Source of the DNA: Chaetorhynchus papuensis
Taxonomy: Eukaryota; Chordata; Aves; Passeriformes; Rhipiduridae
Direction of reading: 5' to 3'
DNA: 64,000 bases
NCBI GenBank assembly: GCA_013396525.1
Contig: VWYX01001262.1
Span: forward strand, 62,001-126,000
Both the position numbers and the translations under genes were made by a program. Numbering within the stretch: position 1 is the stretch's first letter; every line of letters begins with the position of its first letter. Shown here in pieces: positions 49,101-63,589 of the stretch. Below the pieces are notes generated by a model. The model was given only the letters and a program-made list of their open reading frames with translations. It was not told the origin of the DNA and did no database searches.

Positions 49101-51885
49101 AGATTTCTGGAGAAAAAAACAAACACCACAAATGAAGCATGTAACATGATTTTTGTCCTCTTTCTGGAGCTGCAGCTGCTGCAGTCAGCTCCCCACCCTC
49201 AAGCTGTCTGCTGTTTACTGCCAAGCTTTGCCAGCAGATTGCTGGGATAATATTAGGCTTTTTTAATGACAAAAAGTGCCTGTAAAATATATATATAATT
49301 TTTACATTTAAGTTAAAAGAAGTATATGACATGCCAGTGATCTGATTGGGAGGTGCCATGAAACAACAAAGAATCAAGGAATCTCTTAAAGTGCCCAACC
49401 ATGAAAACAAAGACCTAATTTTGGCTGTTTTTAAAGACCAGCATGAGTAAACATGCATGCAAACATGTTTGGAGGATGTTATGCCTTTGAAGAGACACTA
49501 AGGATTGCAATAAAGTAGGAGGACAGAGTAAAATGCTGGAGGCTTCCAGCAGGCCCATGTTCCAAACCATGGTCAGCAGGTAACACAGCAAAGCAGCTGT
49601 AATAGAACTGGTACTCTCACATATCTGCCACAGTGGGCATCCTAGCCAAAATGGTTTCTCAACCTCTGCCTGCTGTCAGGTGAAAATGGCTTGTCTTTTC
49701 TGTTGAAAAGAACTTGAAGGAGTCAAAAAAGGAAATAATAGGATTTCTTTACTGTTTAATTCCATTCACAGACAAACACAGCCTTAATAGTCCCTGTAAA
49801 GCAGATACTTAGACTCCCTCAAGAAGTTAAGAGGAGGAAATCTAAAATTTTAGGTTGATCTGCCTTTGTGAACCTGGTGTCCAGCATCCTCTGTAGTTGC
49901 TGTCAAAGATGCTATGATACTTTTCACAATAAAGTGTTTGTGTGGGTGGATTGACCCTTCTGTTTAGCAAAAATCTTTCTTAGGTAATTGCATTCTGTTT
50001 CTTTCGAGCCCCTTGTTTCCCCACCTCCTAGAGTTCTCTGTAGCATTTCTGTGGTCTGCTGAAGGCTGCCTCCTCTTATTCTGCATATGGGATCACTAGT
50101 TTAGCAAGAGGGCAAAAGAATACAAGGAAACTTTGCAGCTGTGGAGTAGGCTGAATCTTGAAAGTGGTGGGAATGACAGAGTGCAGGACTCATGTTCTCT
50201 ATGTAGAAGACAGACTACTCTCTGCAGTAGGAAACTGCTTCAGGTTTCTGTGTTTCATATTGTAAAGCAAGTTCCCTCAGATGTTTCAAATCTTCCTCTC
50301 TGTCCCCACACTGCAGAGCTTCTTGGCTTGTACTGAACCACCCTGACCTGGCGGCTCAGTAAGGTAGGTGGATGCAGGGTCAGTGTCAAGCATTTCCTGG
50401 CACTGACAGCACTGGCTTTTTGCAAATCCTCAGGGAATCATAGTGCTAAATGCTGCAAGAGTGTTAATTTTGTAAGGTAAGCAATTGTGCAGCCATAAGC
50501 TTGGAGGTGTCCTTGCCATGCAGGGGATCTCCGTGCACTGCTGGAGAGGGGATCAGGCAGCCAGCTCCTCCTGTGGTTGGTACAACTTGTGTGTCATGTG
50601 GAATTACTTCCTCCTCTCTGCTGTGATGCAATGGAAGATGGGGACTGCGTTGTGCTGCATCTTACTTGGCTCTGCTGGCTGTTCTAGCTGTTCATCCCTT
50701 ACCAATTCCCCATTAACGGCTCTGGAGAGCTGAGCACTCTCACGGGGCTCAGCTCCCAGCACTGATAACATGGAGTACCAGCATCCTATTTTTTATCATT
50801 AGGGGGAAGGTGGATTTTCTTTTTTATTAATAACCCAAATTACCCTGTGAAATGGCACTTGTCTGACCTTAAATATTAAACTCCCTTAAGCAGGTGAGCT
50901 GGGGCACAGAAACAGCAGCATGCTAGTAGTGATGGGCTGTGGCGGAAGATGAAGTGGTGCTGGACAGCATTAATACCTTCTCCCTGGAGGGCCTTCCATC
51001 TTCAGGGCAGCCAGGTGCTCCTCCACGCAGCTCCCCAGCTTCCAAATGGCATTTTTCACACTTTAAACATTTTGCACGCTTTGAGCAGATCTGAACATCA
51101 AAGGCTGGTGTAACCTGGCTCTGGCGTTACCATGGCAACAGCAGCTGAGAGGATTTGGATGTTTCTGGGATGGGATTTTGCTGCTGGGTGTGTTGGGCAG
51201 AGTGGGGCTGCTCTTCTCACATCAGTGCCATTGTGGGCATCATGCTCTGTGAGGGGATGGTCTGCCCCAGCCCAGGAGTACTGTGGTGCAGACCTCTGTG
51301 TCTGAACTGCTCACGTCAGCTCCCTCCAGTCTGGGAGAGGAGGAGGGAGTCCTTCCCATGCTATGCCACATGTGGAAGTAGGTCAGCTGAATTGTACCCT
51401 TAGATGTGCTCGTTTCTCTCTGCTGGCTCTCAAGGGAGCTGAGCATTGAGCCCTGCTTCAAGCGTTGTCTCTGTAGGAGCCCAAAACTGCTTCAGTGAGC
51501 CTACCCTCGGGATGTTGGCCTCAGATGCCTCTCCCATCCCCCTGCAGCTCCAGATATGCTGGATACAGTGGATTTCCAGGAGTGAACATAAAGCTGAGCT
51601 TTAAACACTGTGAAAATACGATATTGGTCTGGTTGGGTAGTGTGCTACAGCAGCACAGTTAAGGGGCTGCTGTTGATCCTCACTGTGAGTCTGTCAAGCT
51701 GTGTGTCCTGGGCAAAATGCCCCATCCTCCTCTTTGTGTACTGTAAAATGGCCCCTGGAAATTCATTGCTGCTCTGTAAACATTACTCGTTTGGGTGACT
51801 TTAGCATCTCCAGCCAATATCTGCTGAGGGGACAGGCACATGTGTGACTTATTTGGACATGCACATAGCAGATGTCCTTTGCGGG

Positions 51886-51920
51886 GGTGGGGGAGTGGGG
51901 GTGTGGTGTGTGTGTGTGGC
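51886..51920. repeat. G-rich and GT simple sequence
   Basis: A G-rich stretch (GGGGGTGGGGGAGTGGGGGT) is followed by a short GTGTGTGTGTG run. It is simple sequence of the kind that varies in length between individuals, and the G tracts could form a quadruplex. Confidence 0.7.
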
Positions 51921-54900
51921 GATATGCACTCGAGACAGATGGGTGGTTTGATGAAGGAAGGCAGGTAATTCTGAGCACCTTGCCTATTCCTTGTGTCGTC
52001 ACAGCAATAGACAACCCTCAGACTTGTGATCTCAGTGCTGTTGGTCTCTGCATACTAAAGGAGAAAGTATTTTGTCAAAATGCCTGAACATGACAGAGCA
52101 AGATCATGTTGGTGCAGACTGTGTTATTGAGGTACAGTGCAGACCTCAGAGACTGAGTGGCTGAGAATAAAGGTACACTGAAAGTGTGGGGCAAGAGCTG
52201 AGTTCTTGCTCTCTGGCTTGATGCTCAAGAGCAGAGCAGACTTCTTCCCAAGAGGAGCAGAGTGCAGCCTGCCAGGTGGGGACTGTGCATTCATCTTTTC
52301 TCACAGGAGGTCAGTCTCTGCTGCCTCCAGGCATGCACTGCAGCCAAGTGCTGGAAATCTCTTGGTCCTGAGATTCCCAAACAGGCGTACCATTTAGGCA
52401 TCTCTCAGTTATCTGTAATCTTGCAGTTACAGCAGGACCAGTGGATCCAACAGGATCAATAGCTGGGGTGGATTAACTGCAGCCTGAGAAGAGTCTTATT
52501 ACATCTTTCAGATTGGTGCCTGTCTGAATGAAAGCTGAAATCTGCACCATGATCAGTAATTAAGAAGTGATTTGCCCTTGGCCCATATTGTGGGCATAAT
52601 GCCAAATTCTGAGTTCCCAGAACTGGGAATTTTCAGATTCAGGCTGAGTTAGGTGATGTTTTTTGCTCTCAGAGCTGCCTGGTCTCTAAAAGGGGTCAAA
52701 CAGTGGATGCTAATCCTGTGGGTGAGATGTATTCTGGTTCACTGGATAAGAGAGCTGTATGCAGAGGCTGAAAAATTTTATCTGTGCAAATATCTTCTTT
52801 GCAGCCAGGATAGCACAGTACTAAGCCATAGCATAAACAATGGGACATGAATATTCCTTTCCTTTGGGAGCTCTGCATCTCTTTCATGTCTTCACTCTGA
52901 GAATCTGACTTCTGAGTTTTTATGCTTGAATAAGTATAAATAAGATAAATCAGTGTGATGACATTTTCAGTTGTGTTGCCTGGCTTGTTCAAATGATGAG
53001 CAAAAAGAAGACTTGATAAGTTGTGGTAAGATGCCAGAGAGGCACATGCTATGAAGCTGTCTGTCTGCTCAGTATGTGTGCAGGGAGGGGCAAAAGGCTG
53101 CTGAAACATCTTGGTCTGGGGCTCAGACTGCTTCCTCTCCAAGAACTAAATTGCAGTTGTGTTGGTACAAGGCAGCTATCTCTCGGAGTAAGAGAGCAGT
53201 CTGCTTCATCTCCAAAATCATGCCTTTGGAGGCAACAGTGCACAGTTCAAGAAACACAACCTTAAGAAGATCTATTAAATTTGCATTTCTGTATTTCCTT
53301 TGGGAATCTCACAGATTAAATAGTTCTGAACTGATAAATGACCACAAAATGGTTTCTTAGATCAGGGCTATGACAGGAAGAGATTTCTTATTTCTAATAG
53401 CTGCTGAGCTTCGCAAACCCAGTTCACTGAGTTTCTTTTCATTTGTTCTGTGCTTCTGCGTGCCAGTTTTTAGACTGATTTGGAGAGAAGTAACTGTAAA
53501 TTGGCTTCCCCTGCTGTCCCCCCAACAACAAAGGAGATGGAGAGGCAGCTAGAGAGCAAGGGCTGGAATATTTGTGTACAGCAAATCTTTGTCCCCCTCC
53601 CACCACATCACATTGCACAGCTCCTCCTCAGACAGAAAGGTGAAGAGCAGATGTCAGTGTGGGCCCCTCACACGCTTCCTCTGTTGCTCATGGCTGATGA
53701 TTCCAGCACTTTGGAAGCTGAGCATCACCTATCAGAGAGGTAAGGCACCAGCAGCACATATGGACTTCCTGTGAAGTCACACAACACCATGCCAGAAGCC
53801 ACAAACACCACAGGAAAACAAAGCCTCAGCTGTATGATGTTCTGAGGGCTGCCTTGTCTGAGCTGCAGCGTCCATCTCAGCTCTGCAGAGCATCCTTATC
53901 CACTTATTTATGCCTGCATCATTGCTGCTCTCTCCCAACAGGAAGAAGTGGCCTGACAGCGCCACTGTTTTTCTGTGTACCTGCTGTTATCCATGACTGG
54001 GCAGCAGTAGCAGAATTGCTAAACATTTAAATTATTCAGCTTCTGTTGTTGACTCAGCTTTAAAACTACACTGACATTTCCTGAGATAACAGCTTGCTGA
54101 CTGGAACCTGGGAGCCTGGCTGGTCCTGGGAGCCTCAGCAGGTGACAGGAGCACAGGAAGTGTTTTCCTCTCTAAGGAGAAAGGGGACATGCTGGAGTAA
54201 GATGAACCCGTGTGTATCCATGTCCTTGCACCAGGAGGATACTGCAAGTGCTCAGAGAGGAGCAGCTCCCTTCAGTGACTGCAGCCCTGGACTCATCCTG
54301 GCATCATTTTTCGAGTGGCTGACTTCAGGAAGGGCTGTGTTTCCTATGGGCAAAGGCACATGCAGCTTCCTCAAAATATTAAAGCCCATTGTTATGTTAT
54401 TTACTCTTCTCCAAAGTGATGTGTTTAAGGTTCTCTGCTGCACACATTACACTCTTCATTCCCTTAAATGAAAGGAAGAACAGCTGAGGACAGACTGGCA
54501 GCAGCCAGCAAGTGCCTGGTGCTGGGCAGTCACTTCTCTGGTTACATGGCAGATACCAAAACCGAGGAAGGAGCCTTGCATTCCTTCACAGCTACATCAT
54601 CACACAGCTGAAGAGTTTCTCCAAAGGTCAGAGGCAGAACTTTGTATCTTGAAGAAACAAAACTCTTTGTAGCTGAAGGAGCAGTCCTCTTCAGAGATCT
54701 CTGCTCTGCCTTCTAAATTTCTGACAGAGCTTCTCTTCACCCCTGACTCTGTCTGCAGTTGCTGCCGGAATTCAATGCTTTCATCTCAGATGCGAACCCA
54801 GAATGCAATGGCACTGAGGCACCAGGGATGCTGAGCCTCATCCCAGGAGCTGTCTCAGGATAGCAGAGGGAGAAATTAGTTTTCATGTGGGTATGATAAA

Positions 54901-57900
54901 TATTATAGCATCCAGGGAAGAGCACTTAAGAGAATACTGGAACCCTGGCTTGCAAAAATTCCCTAAAGCCCACAGGGGTGCCCAGAGGTTGTTATTTGGT
55001 ATTATTTGCTGTAATTCTTGGTCACTTTTTCTCAACATGAATTTACTCTTTTTCGACAATATTCCTGTTTTTTCCAGTGTAAATAATGTCCCTTTGCAGA
55101 GCCCCACTTTAACTCTATGTTAGCTTTTGTGGGTGCAACATGACACTGAGTTCACCTTCAGTTGTCTCTGAGGCCTTTATGGTGACGATCATATGCTCAG
55201 ATGTCACTAAGGAGAGGACAGAGAACAAAATTTTGGAGAATGAGCAACCCAGACAATCTCAGTTCAACATCTGGAAACAGGTAAGTGTTAAGGAACTGCC
55301 TGAGACCTTAGTCTTTTGAGCCGTTTTCATGAAAATGGAAAGAGCTTTTGGAATTAAAAGCTATTCATTTATTAGAGTTGTATTTTTGTTTGTTATTTTT
55401 CAAGCTCTCAGGCTCTGATTTCTCAGACAGGGTTGTGCCCATAGCGTTGGTTTCTGCAGAACTGCCAAGATGTTCCTGTTAGATATAACAGGCAAGATAA
55501 CTGACAAACTGCTAGTAAAGCAAGTTGCTCTGAGGTGTGAGTTTTCAGCACTTTCACAACTCACCTGTCTACAGTTAGATAGGGGGAACTTTTGGAGATG
55601 CCTCAGGTGAGGTGGTAATGAGTGAATGAGACCTATTAGAGGCACCAGTGGGAAGTGTTCAGGAAATTACAGTTAGCAATTAATGGAGCAAAGAGACCAG
55701 TTTTCTTATAGGTGGACCCTGCACCAGCTTCACAAACAGCCTGGGAAATAAATGGTTTTTAGTGCCCCACTGCTTCCTACTCTGCACACAGTCACAGCCC
55801 TTCCTTCCCTGTGTCCTGCTGTTGCTGTGGACATAGGGTGTGCATGAGGGAGTCCTGGGCCAGAGGCAAAGGTGAGCCCCGTGTTCCCTCCGGCACTGTA
55901 CCGGGCTTACCTCTCCCCTCTCCATCCTTGCGGAGGGTATGAGGCATCACTGGATTGCCAGAAATCTGCACGACTGAGCCAGTCTGAGATTGGGGTTTGC
56001 TGCCCCAGGGACTGCCCCATGCTTGAGTTTGCCTGTTCTGGGTTTGTGAAAGTCATCAGTGCCAGAGGTTGCGCAAAGCAAAGCTGAACCGAATCTCAAA
56101 ATGGGAGGGGTGAGGGAGGCAATCTCACGGGCACTGTTATTCTGCTTTTTCCTGAGGTGTGCTAGGAGGTAAACGCAGCTGGATTGTGGGGCGCAGATTA
56201 GGGCTTTGTCAAGTGTATACACTATCCTGGTGGATGCAGGATCTGGAGAAAGTTTGCATTATGCTGAGGGAGCAACTTTGAATCGGTTCATGAGCTCTGG
56301 CTGGTAATGGCCTGTGTCAGAGTGTGGACTTGTGTTTGCATTCGTAACATGCAGCTATGGGCCTGGGGGGAGTGGAACCAGGATCTGAGGCACTGATAGA
56401 CACTGACTCTGTAGGTTCAGAGCAGCGGCACTTTTTAGAACAAATACAGTGTGCCAGCCAGCCAGCAGTTGCAGTGCCCATCCTTTTGGCAACAAACATT
56501 TGAGCTCTACCTGAACTGAAGGTGAAGTCTGTTCTATTTCAAATATCAGAGGGAATCTAGACTTCCAAGGAAGTGCTGAATGACTCTGGACAAAGGGAAG
56601 GTGTTTTCCTTAGACTGAGGTAAGGACTCTGCTTTGCTCTAATGCTAAACTTGATCTTTGGTCAGTATAAAAAGCTCAATTTCTATGTAATGCAAAGCAT
56701 TTTGCCATCCTAACATGTTCTATTCATCTACTTTTCCTGCCTCTCAGCTCATATAAGCTTTTCTGGTGGTGTGCTGGGCTTTTTAATAGGAATTCCCTAG
56801 AGAGATGCAGCTGGCAGAGCATTTGTTTCCTTCTCTCTGAAGCTGCAAGTGTCACAAGTTGTTATTTATCCATATATTGCCCAGGCCTTTCCAGGTGTGA
56901 TCACTTCATGGCTGTGCATTCACTGGTTTGGCCCCAGCACCTGGCTGGAAGCACCTTGGCCTTGACCGTGTAACTGGCAGAAAGGGCCAGGTGAATGGTA
57001 GCTGGAAATAGAAATCAAGCTGCGTGGCTCCCCTGCAGCACCCTAAGTCCTTTGCCAGGCTGGCCCCAGTTTAGCATCTGGAACCAAGATGGGATAGGCA
57101 AAGCATTAGCAAGAGGGATGACTCCTGCCAGCCAGGCGAGCACTGCTCTGCAGGGTCACTCTGAGCTGGAGCACAAGGAAAGGGTGGGACGGGAGCGGTC
57201 TCCAGGAGGTCTGTTCCTTTGGACAATTGGTGTGACTCCCTTGCGTGTCTTTCAGAGAGGGCATGCACCAACCACTGTGGACCCCTTGCCTTCTTGCTGC
57301 AAGCAAGGATCTCCTGAAGGGATGCTGGAGCAGGAGTCTGCTGTGCAGGTAGAAGGGGGGAAGGGGCGCGTTCATTGTATTGTAGTGGGCTCTAGGCCCT
57401 ACAAAGAGCCTGGAGCTGCTGTCGCTAGACCTCATTTTCCACTTCAGTTCCATCTCGGTGTCCTCCATTTGGGACTGTGCCCAGCCAAGGTCTGCAGGGA
57501 CCTGTGAACAGCCTGAGGTCTTCTGCTCGCTGTCTCCAGCCCAGCCTGCTTTGTGTGGCACAGACCAAGAGACAGTGTCGTTCTGGCCACAGAGCTGTTT
57601 CATTTTGCTTTATATTGCTGAAGTTTCATCTTCCCTTGTACTATTTGAAGAGCAGGGTTCATGCACATGGGCTCCTCCCTGTTAACAGTTCACAGATGTG
57701 TTTATGAAGTGTGGCTCAGGCATGACATTCACTAAACACTGTGCCCAGCCTGGCAACTCTCCCCAAGCTCCTGACGTGGGACAACCCATAATCTCCAGAC
57801 TCCAGACAGGAGCTTCCTTGTTGTGCTGGCTTGCAGTCAGGTGCGTGAGTGGTGATAGGGTGCAGTCCTGCTGCTGATAAACCTCTTCCAGCCTGCTCAT

Positions 57901-60481
57901 GCTTGGTTTGGCTGCAGCATTCAGCAGAAGTGGGTTGACCAGAGCTGCAGACCCTGGCTGTCCAGGGTGAGCTGACCTTCTCCTGCAGTGATGACATGCA
58001 CGCTTTACCTGAGGGTGAGTACTTGGGCATGGTCAGGAGTTTGTTGGGCAGCAAAAGAGGAGAGGAATCAGGTCAGCTGGTTTGCACGAGGGAGTTTAGG
58101 TATATTCTGGCTGGTAATATGAACTTCAGTCCAAAGAAAATGCCTCTTCTCTCCAAACAGTTGCTGCTAAATGGACCTCAGACTGGCAGGAAGGGTTTGC
58201 TGCCCTTCTTAGGTCATTGGTAACTTGCCTAAGGTCATCCTTGGAGCCAGTGACAGTGCCTGGCATTGAAACCAGGTCCCTTGGTGCTGTATTTGCTTTG
58301 TCCTTCTCACCACTGCTTTGCTGGGAGAAGGGAGGTGCCCCAGGTATTGTTTTTTTACAGTATTATGATAGTAAATGTTGATTCCTATCACGTCTCTTAT
58401 TTTACCCCTCTGGAGCCCTGGGACAGGTGCACAGGATGATGTTTCTCTCTCAGCACAGTGCTGTGCTAGCTCTTCTGTGGAGCAGGTGGCTGTGCTGCAA
58501 TGGCTTTGCTCGCATGTCCTCACGGGGGATCTGCTGGCAGAGATACATTACCAGGCCTGTGCTTCTGGTGCTTTTCTGTCAATGCTTTCTTCCCTGCATG
58601 GCTTCCAGAGGCTGCACCCCAAGCGCTGTCCAGGCAAGCCTGGCTTAAGTCTGAAGACAATAAATCTCTGGTAGCCACAGCACAGGGACTGTACTGTGAA
58701 ACCACCCAGCATGCAGATCCCAGCAGAAAGCCCCCTTCTAAGCGCTTTTGTTCATGCAGGCAGGCAAAGCAGGTGTGGACTAGTCCTGCTGGAGCAGGGG
58801 TAGGGAATGAGTCAGAACAGACTGCAGAAATCAGGAGCAGTTTATAAGCGTCACTAGGAGAGAAAAGGAAGCTTCTCCACAGGGTACCAGGGCAGACCCT
58901 GATGGTATGATCTGGACTCCAGCACCTCACCTGAGCATGAGGGCACTGACAGAGCCCAGGGCAGGTTGAGGCTGGTCCAGAAGCTGTGTCAGTCCCAGGC
59001 TGACATCAGGCAGGCTCAGAGAATGTCTGATTCCCCCCTTGCACTGGCAGCCTGCTAGAGCCCTCTCAGCTCCCTGGTGTTTATTGCACAGACCTGCCTA
59101 AAGCATGTCATGGTCCAAAAAAGGTAGTGCATTAGCAAAGTAGGAGATAAAAAGCAGTTGCTGTGCTGCTGCATCTCTCTCAGCAGCTGTAAATGTTTTT
59201 CTGTTGTTAGAATAGGTGTAGTGCCTGAGCAAAAAGCTCTCATGTATTGTCTTCAGTCACAATCTATATATTTTTTTGATGAGGTAAAAATAGCTTTTCT
59301 TTTTCAGGATATGCAGAGAGCAGAGGCTCCTGCTAACATCAAAGGAGAGTGACAGCTTTCCCCTGGGTGCGCATGGCCTCAGCTGGCAGGAGCAGTAGCT
59401 GTGTTAATTCTTGCCTCGCTTTGGCTCTGTGTGAAAGGAAAGATGTTCTGGTCTCCTTTTCCTGCTCAGGTCTCTGGACCAGCCGATTTCACTCTCCACT
59501 CTCTGCTGCTGCTGGACCCAGCACTGTACTTCAAAGGGAAAGTGATAGTTTGCAAATGACAGAACAAGATCTTGAACGCGTTACTTAGATTATCCATTAG
59601 GCAGCAGGCAGGCACTGCAGGCTTTCACAGAGCTGTGGGCTGTAGCCCACCAGGGAATCCTTATCAGAAAGATCAGTCTGCTGTGTAGAGGCAGCTCCTT
59701 GCTGCCTTGCTCTGTGCAGATTAAGCTGTTTGTGATATCTGCCCTCCTCACGGTTCTGAACCTGTTCCAGCTGGAGCAGCCAGCAAAGGGGACCCATGAG
59801 CTGGGGAAGGAAGGAGGCAAATGGCAATGCAGATGTCATCTGTATCCGAAAATGCTCAGCAGGGACTGAGTTAACCTTGACCCTGACCTGTACCACCAGT
59901 GACAGTCCAGAACTACCTCTCCTGTTAAGAGTACACAAAAATGGGCTTTCCAAAAGCTCATTACTCATGATTATGTAATGGTGGAGGATTGTGCATGTTG
60001 GAGAGGCCAGTCTGATGGTGGTACCCGAAAGCTTGCCCTCTATTCAGCGCTGTAAAAATGCTAATCGACAGGTTGCTTCCCTTCCCACAAACCTGCCAGG
60101 GACCATCCTTCCCTCCTTCTTCTGCTTTGGGATTTCTCCTTTCCCAGTTGTGCCAAGTTCTTCTCCAGCTCTATCCTTTGCACGGGAATGTGAGCAGATC
60201 TTTCACTTCCTGCATGCTCTGATTCACCTGCTGCGAGATGGTTGAGCTCCCCCTTGCATCCTGCTCTGGGGATCTCTGCTGGGTGTATCAGCCATCAACC
60301 TCTGCAGTACGTGCTTTGGGGCTGTTGTAAAATCCGCACTGAGCAGAAAGGAGCATGGACAAAGGGTTTACTCAGGCTGGTGCATGAAATGAGAACAAAG
60401 TGACTTGGCTGATGCCTTCCAGAGATGACTTCTTGTGCCTTGACTCTCATCAGTCCTATTAAGATCTGCAAACCTGTGCTA

Positions 60482-60613
60482 AATCATGTGGGCAGAGGTA
60501 AGGATGGTGGGAGAATAGAACTTGGGCATATGGATTTATCTGTCTTGAATCATGTGGATAGGGGGTGAGGATGATGAAAGAATAGAATTTAAGCATTTAG
60601 ATTTATCCTTTCA
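60482..60613. repeat. 66-base tandem duplication
   Basis: Two neighbouring copies begin AATCATGTGG at 60482 and 60548. Both continue with a G-rich segment, then AGAATAGAA, a GCATAT/GCATTT block and GGATTTATC/AGATTTATC. Substitutions scattered between the copies indicate an old duplication. Confidence 0.85.
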
Positions 60614-61235
60614 TCAGATGAATTTTCCCAATGCCTTTGCTTTTCTCTTTCTTCTGGGTTTGCAGTATCTGCCTGTTCTCCGTGTTCTGCTGGCTGACTG
60701 CCTGAGGCTTTGCTACCCTGCAAAGGATCTCTCTGGAGATGCTGTACTCTACTTAATGCTGCCTTCTACTCAGAAGGCAGAAACCTGCCAGTAGGTTTTG
60801 TTTCTGCTGCAGGGCCCACTGAGAGCATCCAGTTTCTAGATACATATAGGAGAAATACAGATAGGAGAGAAAGTTCCTGTAAGACAGACAATGTGGCTTC
60901 TGTTTCTGAGAGTTTTGAGTTGAATCTCCTGATCTTCCCTGATTATCCTATGGGGACCCTACGTGTTATCTTTAACTGCTCTTAATCTTAGCAGCTCTTT
61001 TAGTGTGTTTTGAGGACTGACAAATTCTTCTCATCTGATGAGAAAGAACTGAGGTTATCACCTGCAGACCTGTGCACTTGATATCTGCAAGTGAGCATTG
61101 GCTCCAGAGAAATTCCTAGGTTGGGCAGTTTCTTAAAAGTAAACCACTGCACTGATGAGAGGTTTTGGTGTTTCTGCTGGAAATATGCCTCAAAGGTGAG
61201 GATAGTGCCCACTGTTGGACACAAGTCCACATGAG

Positions 61236-61271
61236 CAAGGAAATGTCCAAGGAAATGTCCAAGAAAATGGC
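61236..61271. repeat. 12-base tandem repeat, three units
   Basis: CAAGGAAATGTC occurs twice (61236, 61248), followed by the variant CAAGAAAATGGC (61260). Directly after it CAAGGGC and GCCCTTG form a 7-base inverted repeat with a 4-base loop. Confidence 0.8.
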
Positions 61272-63550
61272 AAGGGCTGTTGCCCTTGGCAAGGGTTTAT
61301 CACATGTCCTCAGCTGGCAGCACTGACTTTAGGTTCCAGGACACTGGTACCAGTAGCTGGAAGTAACTGGATGACCTCTGAGATGTGAGTTGGACCTTTC
61401 CACAGCATCTAGACGGGATGCCCATAGCAATACATGGCTTGGTGCCAGGATTCGGGTTTGCATCTCACAGCCAGTCCTGGGGTTCTTTGGTTGTTGGGGT
61501 GACTGTGTGCTGCCCAGCCTCCAGATGTTTCCTTGCTGGACCTCCTCTGTCCTCTGCTCCCTGAGTCTGTGTCAACTTGGCTGAAGAGACAAGTGGGCAG
61601 ACAGGGTAAAGAGGGAAATGCAGCAGGATGCGCGTGTGCCAGGCCGAAATACGTGTGGTGAGTTGCTTCTAGACTGTCTTTGTGTCCCAGAAAACATTGT
61701 GAGATCAGCACAAGTCCCTGAACTCATTTGCACTTGGGAATCATCTACTTACAGCATTCAGCAGCTCATACAGAGTGGGCTCCTGCCAAGTGTGGCCACC
61801 TTTAGCAGGAGGACGCAATGCTGAGACCCTCCCTTTTGTTATCAGTGATGAGCAGCAGGAGCTGGTGGGAGCTCCTCCCTGGGTGTGAGTGAGAGCAGGC
61901 ACTGCCAGAAGAGATTAGAGCAGGACACTGACCACGGCCAGAGACACAGCAGGCTTATGAACCTCTGACTGCAGCCCTTGAAATCCAGCTTGAGCCTCTG
62001 GTTTGACTTCCCCTTTGCTTATTGCCCTGGCCCTGGCTACAATGCAATGGGCTCATGTGGTTCCAGGCTAATGGCATTAATGCAGTGAGAGCAGGAGGAC
62101 ACCTGGGAAAAGGAACAGAAGAAGCCTCTCCTCAGGGCCAGGAGAGGGTGTCATGAGAAAAAATTTACTCTGAAACCAGGGCAGAGGGAAAGGGAAAAAT
62201 TTAGATTGTCAGAAGACAAGAGGAGATTTTTCCTGAAGGAAAAAAAAGGGAAGGAGAGTAGAAGCACAGTGTGATGTGCTGTGCTGTTTTTGACTTTAGA
62301 ATGTCTGGGAGCACTTCACAAAGTCCAGATCTGAGGCTTCTCTCTTGCAGAATTGCTGACAGTGGCCTTCTGACACTTCCCAGCTTGGGATGTCCACAAG
62401 TCTGTAGAGCATGACACCTGTGTATAGGATTTAGCAGCCACGTAAGAGTGCAAGAGGTATACAACAGCAAGGGAGGCAGCTTATTTTCTCCCCCGGAATA
62501 TCTCTTTCCTGGAAAATTGCTAGAAAGGCAAAGGAGAAGGGAAAGAAACTCTGCAAACTCCAAATAAAGGAAAATCAGCAGAGGCAGTTTCTGCATCTGG
62601 AAGCAGTTGCTGTATGTTCTGGGGCACACAGTGAGTGACTGCGTGTGCGCATGAGGCACGGCTGTGCTGCGCTTTGGGCTTGTTAGTGGGTGGTGTTAAC
62701 TGTGCAATGCGTGCAATGCACTCACTCTGGGTGAATTGGGATGGTGCTAACTGGGATACGTGTGTGTATCTTCTCAATGTGCACATCTACTTGTGTTCAC
62801 GGGGTCTCTGCATTTCTTGCTGTCAGTGCTCCCTTTTGCTGAAATTCGGGAGATGGCAGTGACCCAGCCCGTGCTTCCATTTCCTGGGGAGCAAATCACC
62901 CTGAGCAACAGGCAGGCACTCCCATCGTGCAGTCTGACATCAGAAGGACAATATGACCGTGGATCTGCTTTTTCCATTTGAGCCAAGCTATTCCGTCTTC
63001 TCTGGTGGAATGTGTGATCTGATTGCTGGTGTCTGATGCCCTGCATCTCTCTGTGCATCTCTGGAAGGTACATGCTGAGCATGGGGAGCAAAAGGGCAGC
63101 ACCTCTGACACACTCCAGCCTTGGCATGTTTTCCAAGGCCTGGGCCCCAGCATCCAGAGGGTCAGGAGGGAACCCCAACCCCTCTCCTCTGTGGCAGGAG
63201 TTACCTGTGAGTTGCCAGGCTCCTGGGCATATCTCCGGTGCTGCTTTTCCTCTGCTGTTCCCGAGGTGGTACCTGCAGCTCTGACCCCCTTCCTGCGCTT
63301 GGCAGCAGTCATTTGCTTTCCGGAGGTGGCTTGGTATTAAATATCCTGTCTGACACAATAATGGAGAGAAAATGAACAAATTCCATTAGCAGTTGGCGAT
63401 CCCTGCAGGGTCTGCATTGGAGAGAGGACGGAGCCTGTATTTTTAGATAGAATGCAATGTAACTTACTGGCTCTCTCAAAGCTGGGGAGTAGATAACCAA
63501 GGAGGGAGAGAGGGGACACCAGGCTCAGGTTTCAGCTGAAGTGCCGGACT

Positions 63551-63589
63551 ATGGCAGCACGAAAGGGCAGGTCCGGTCCAGACGTGGCT
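63551..63589 (+). other. Candidate additional ANK1 first exon
   Basis: An ATG in strong context (ACTATGG) opens 13 codons (MAARKGRSGPDVA) that end at a GTGAGT donor at 63590 in phase 0, the phase needed to join the second ANK1 coding exon. Two WGATAR motifs lie upstream, AGATAG at 63445 and AGATAA at 63491. The peptide does not match any ANK1 N-terminus I know, so this is only a hypothesis. Confidence 0.2.

Noticed and set aside
56995..57507. Open frame of 170 codons, the longest outside KAT6A
   Set aside because: No family is recognisable, the composition is that of G+C-rich intron, a 165-codon frame overlaps it on the other strand, and no promoter or splice context marks it. It is probably chance.
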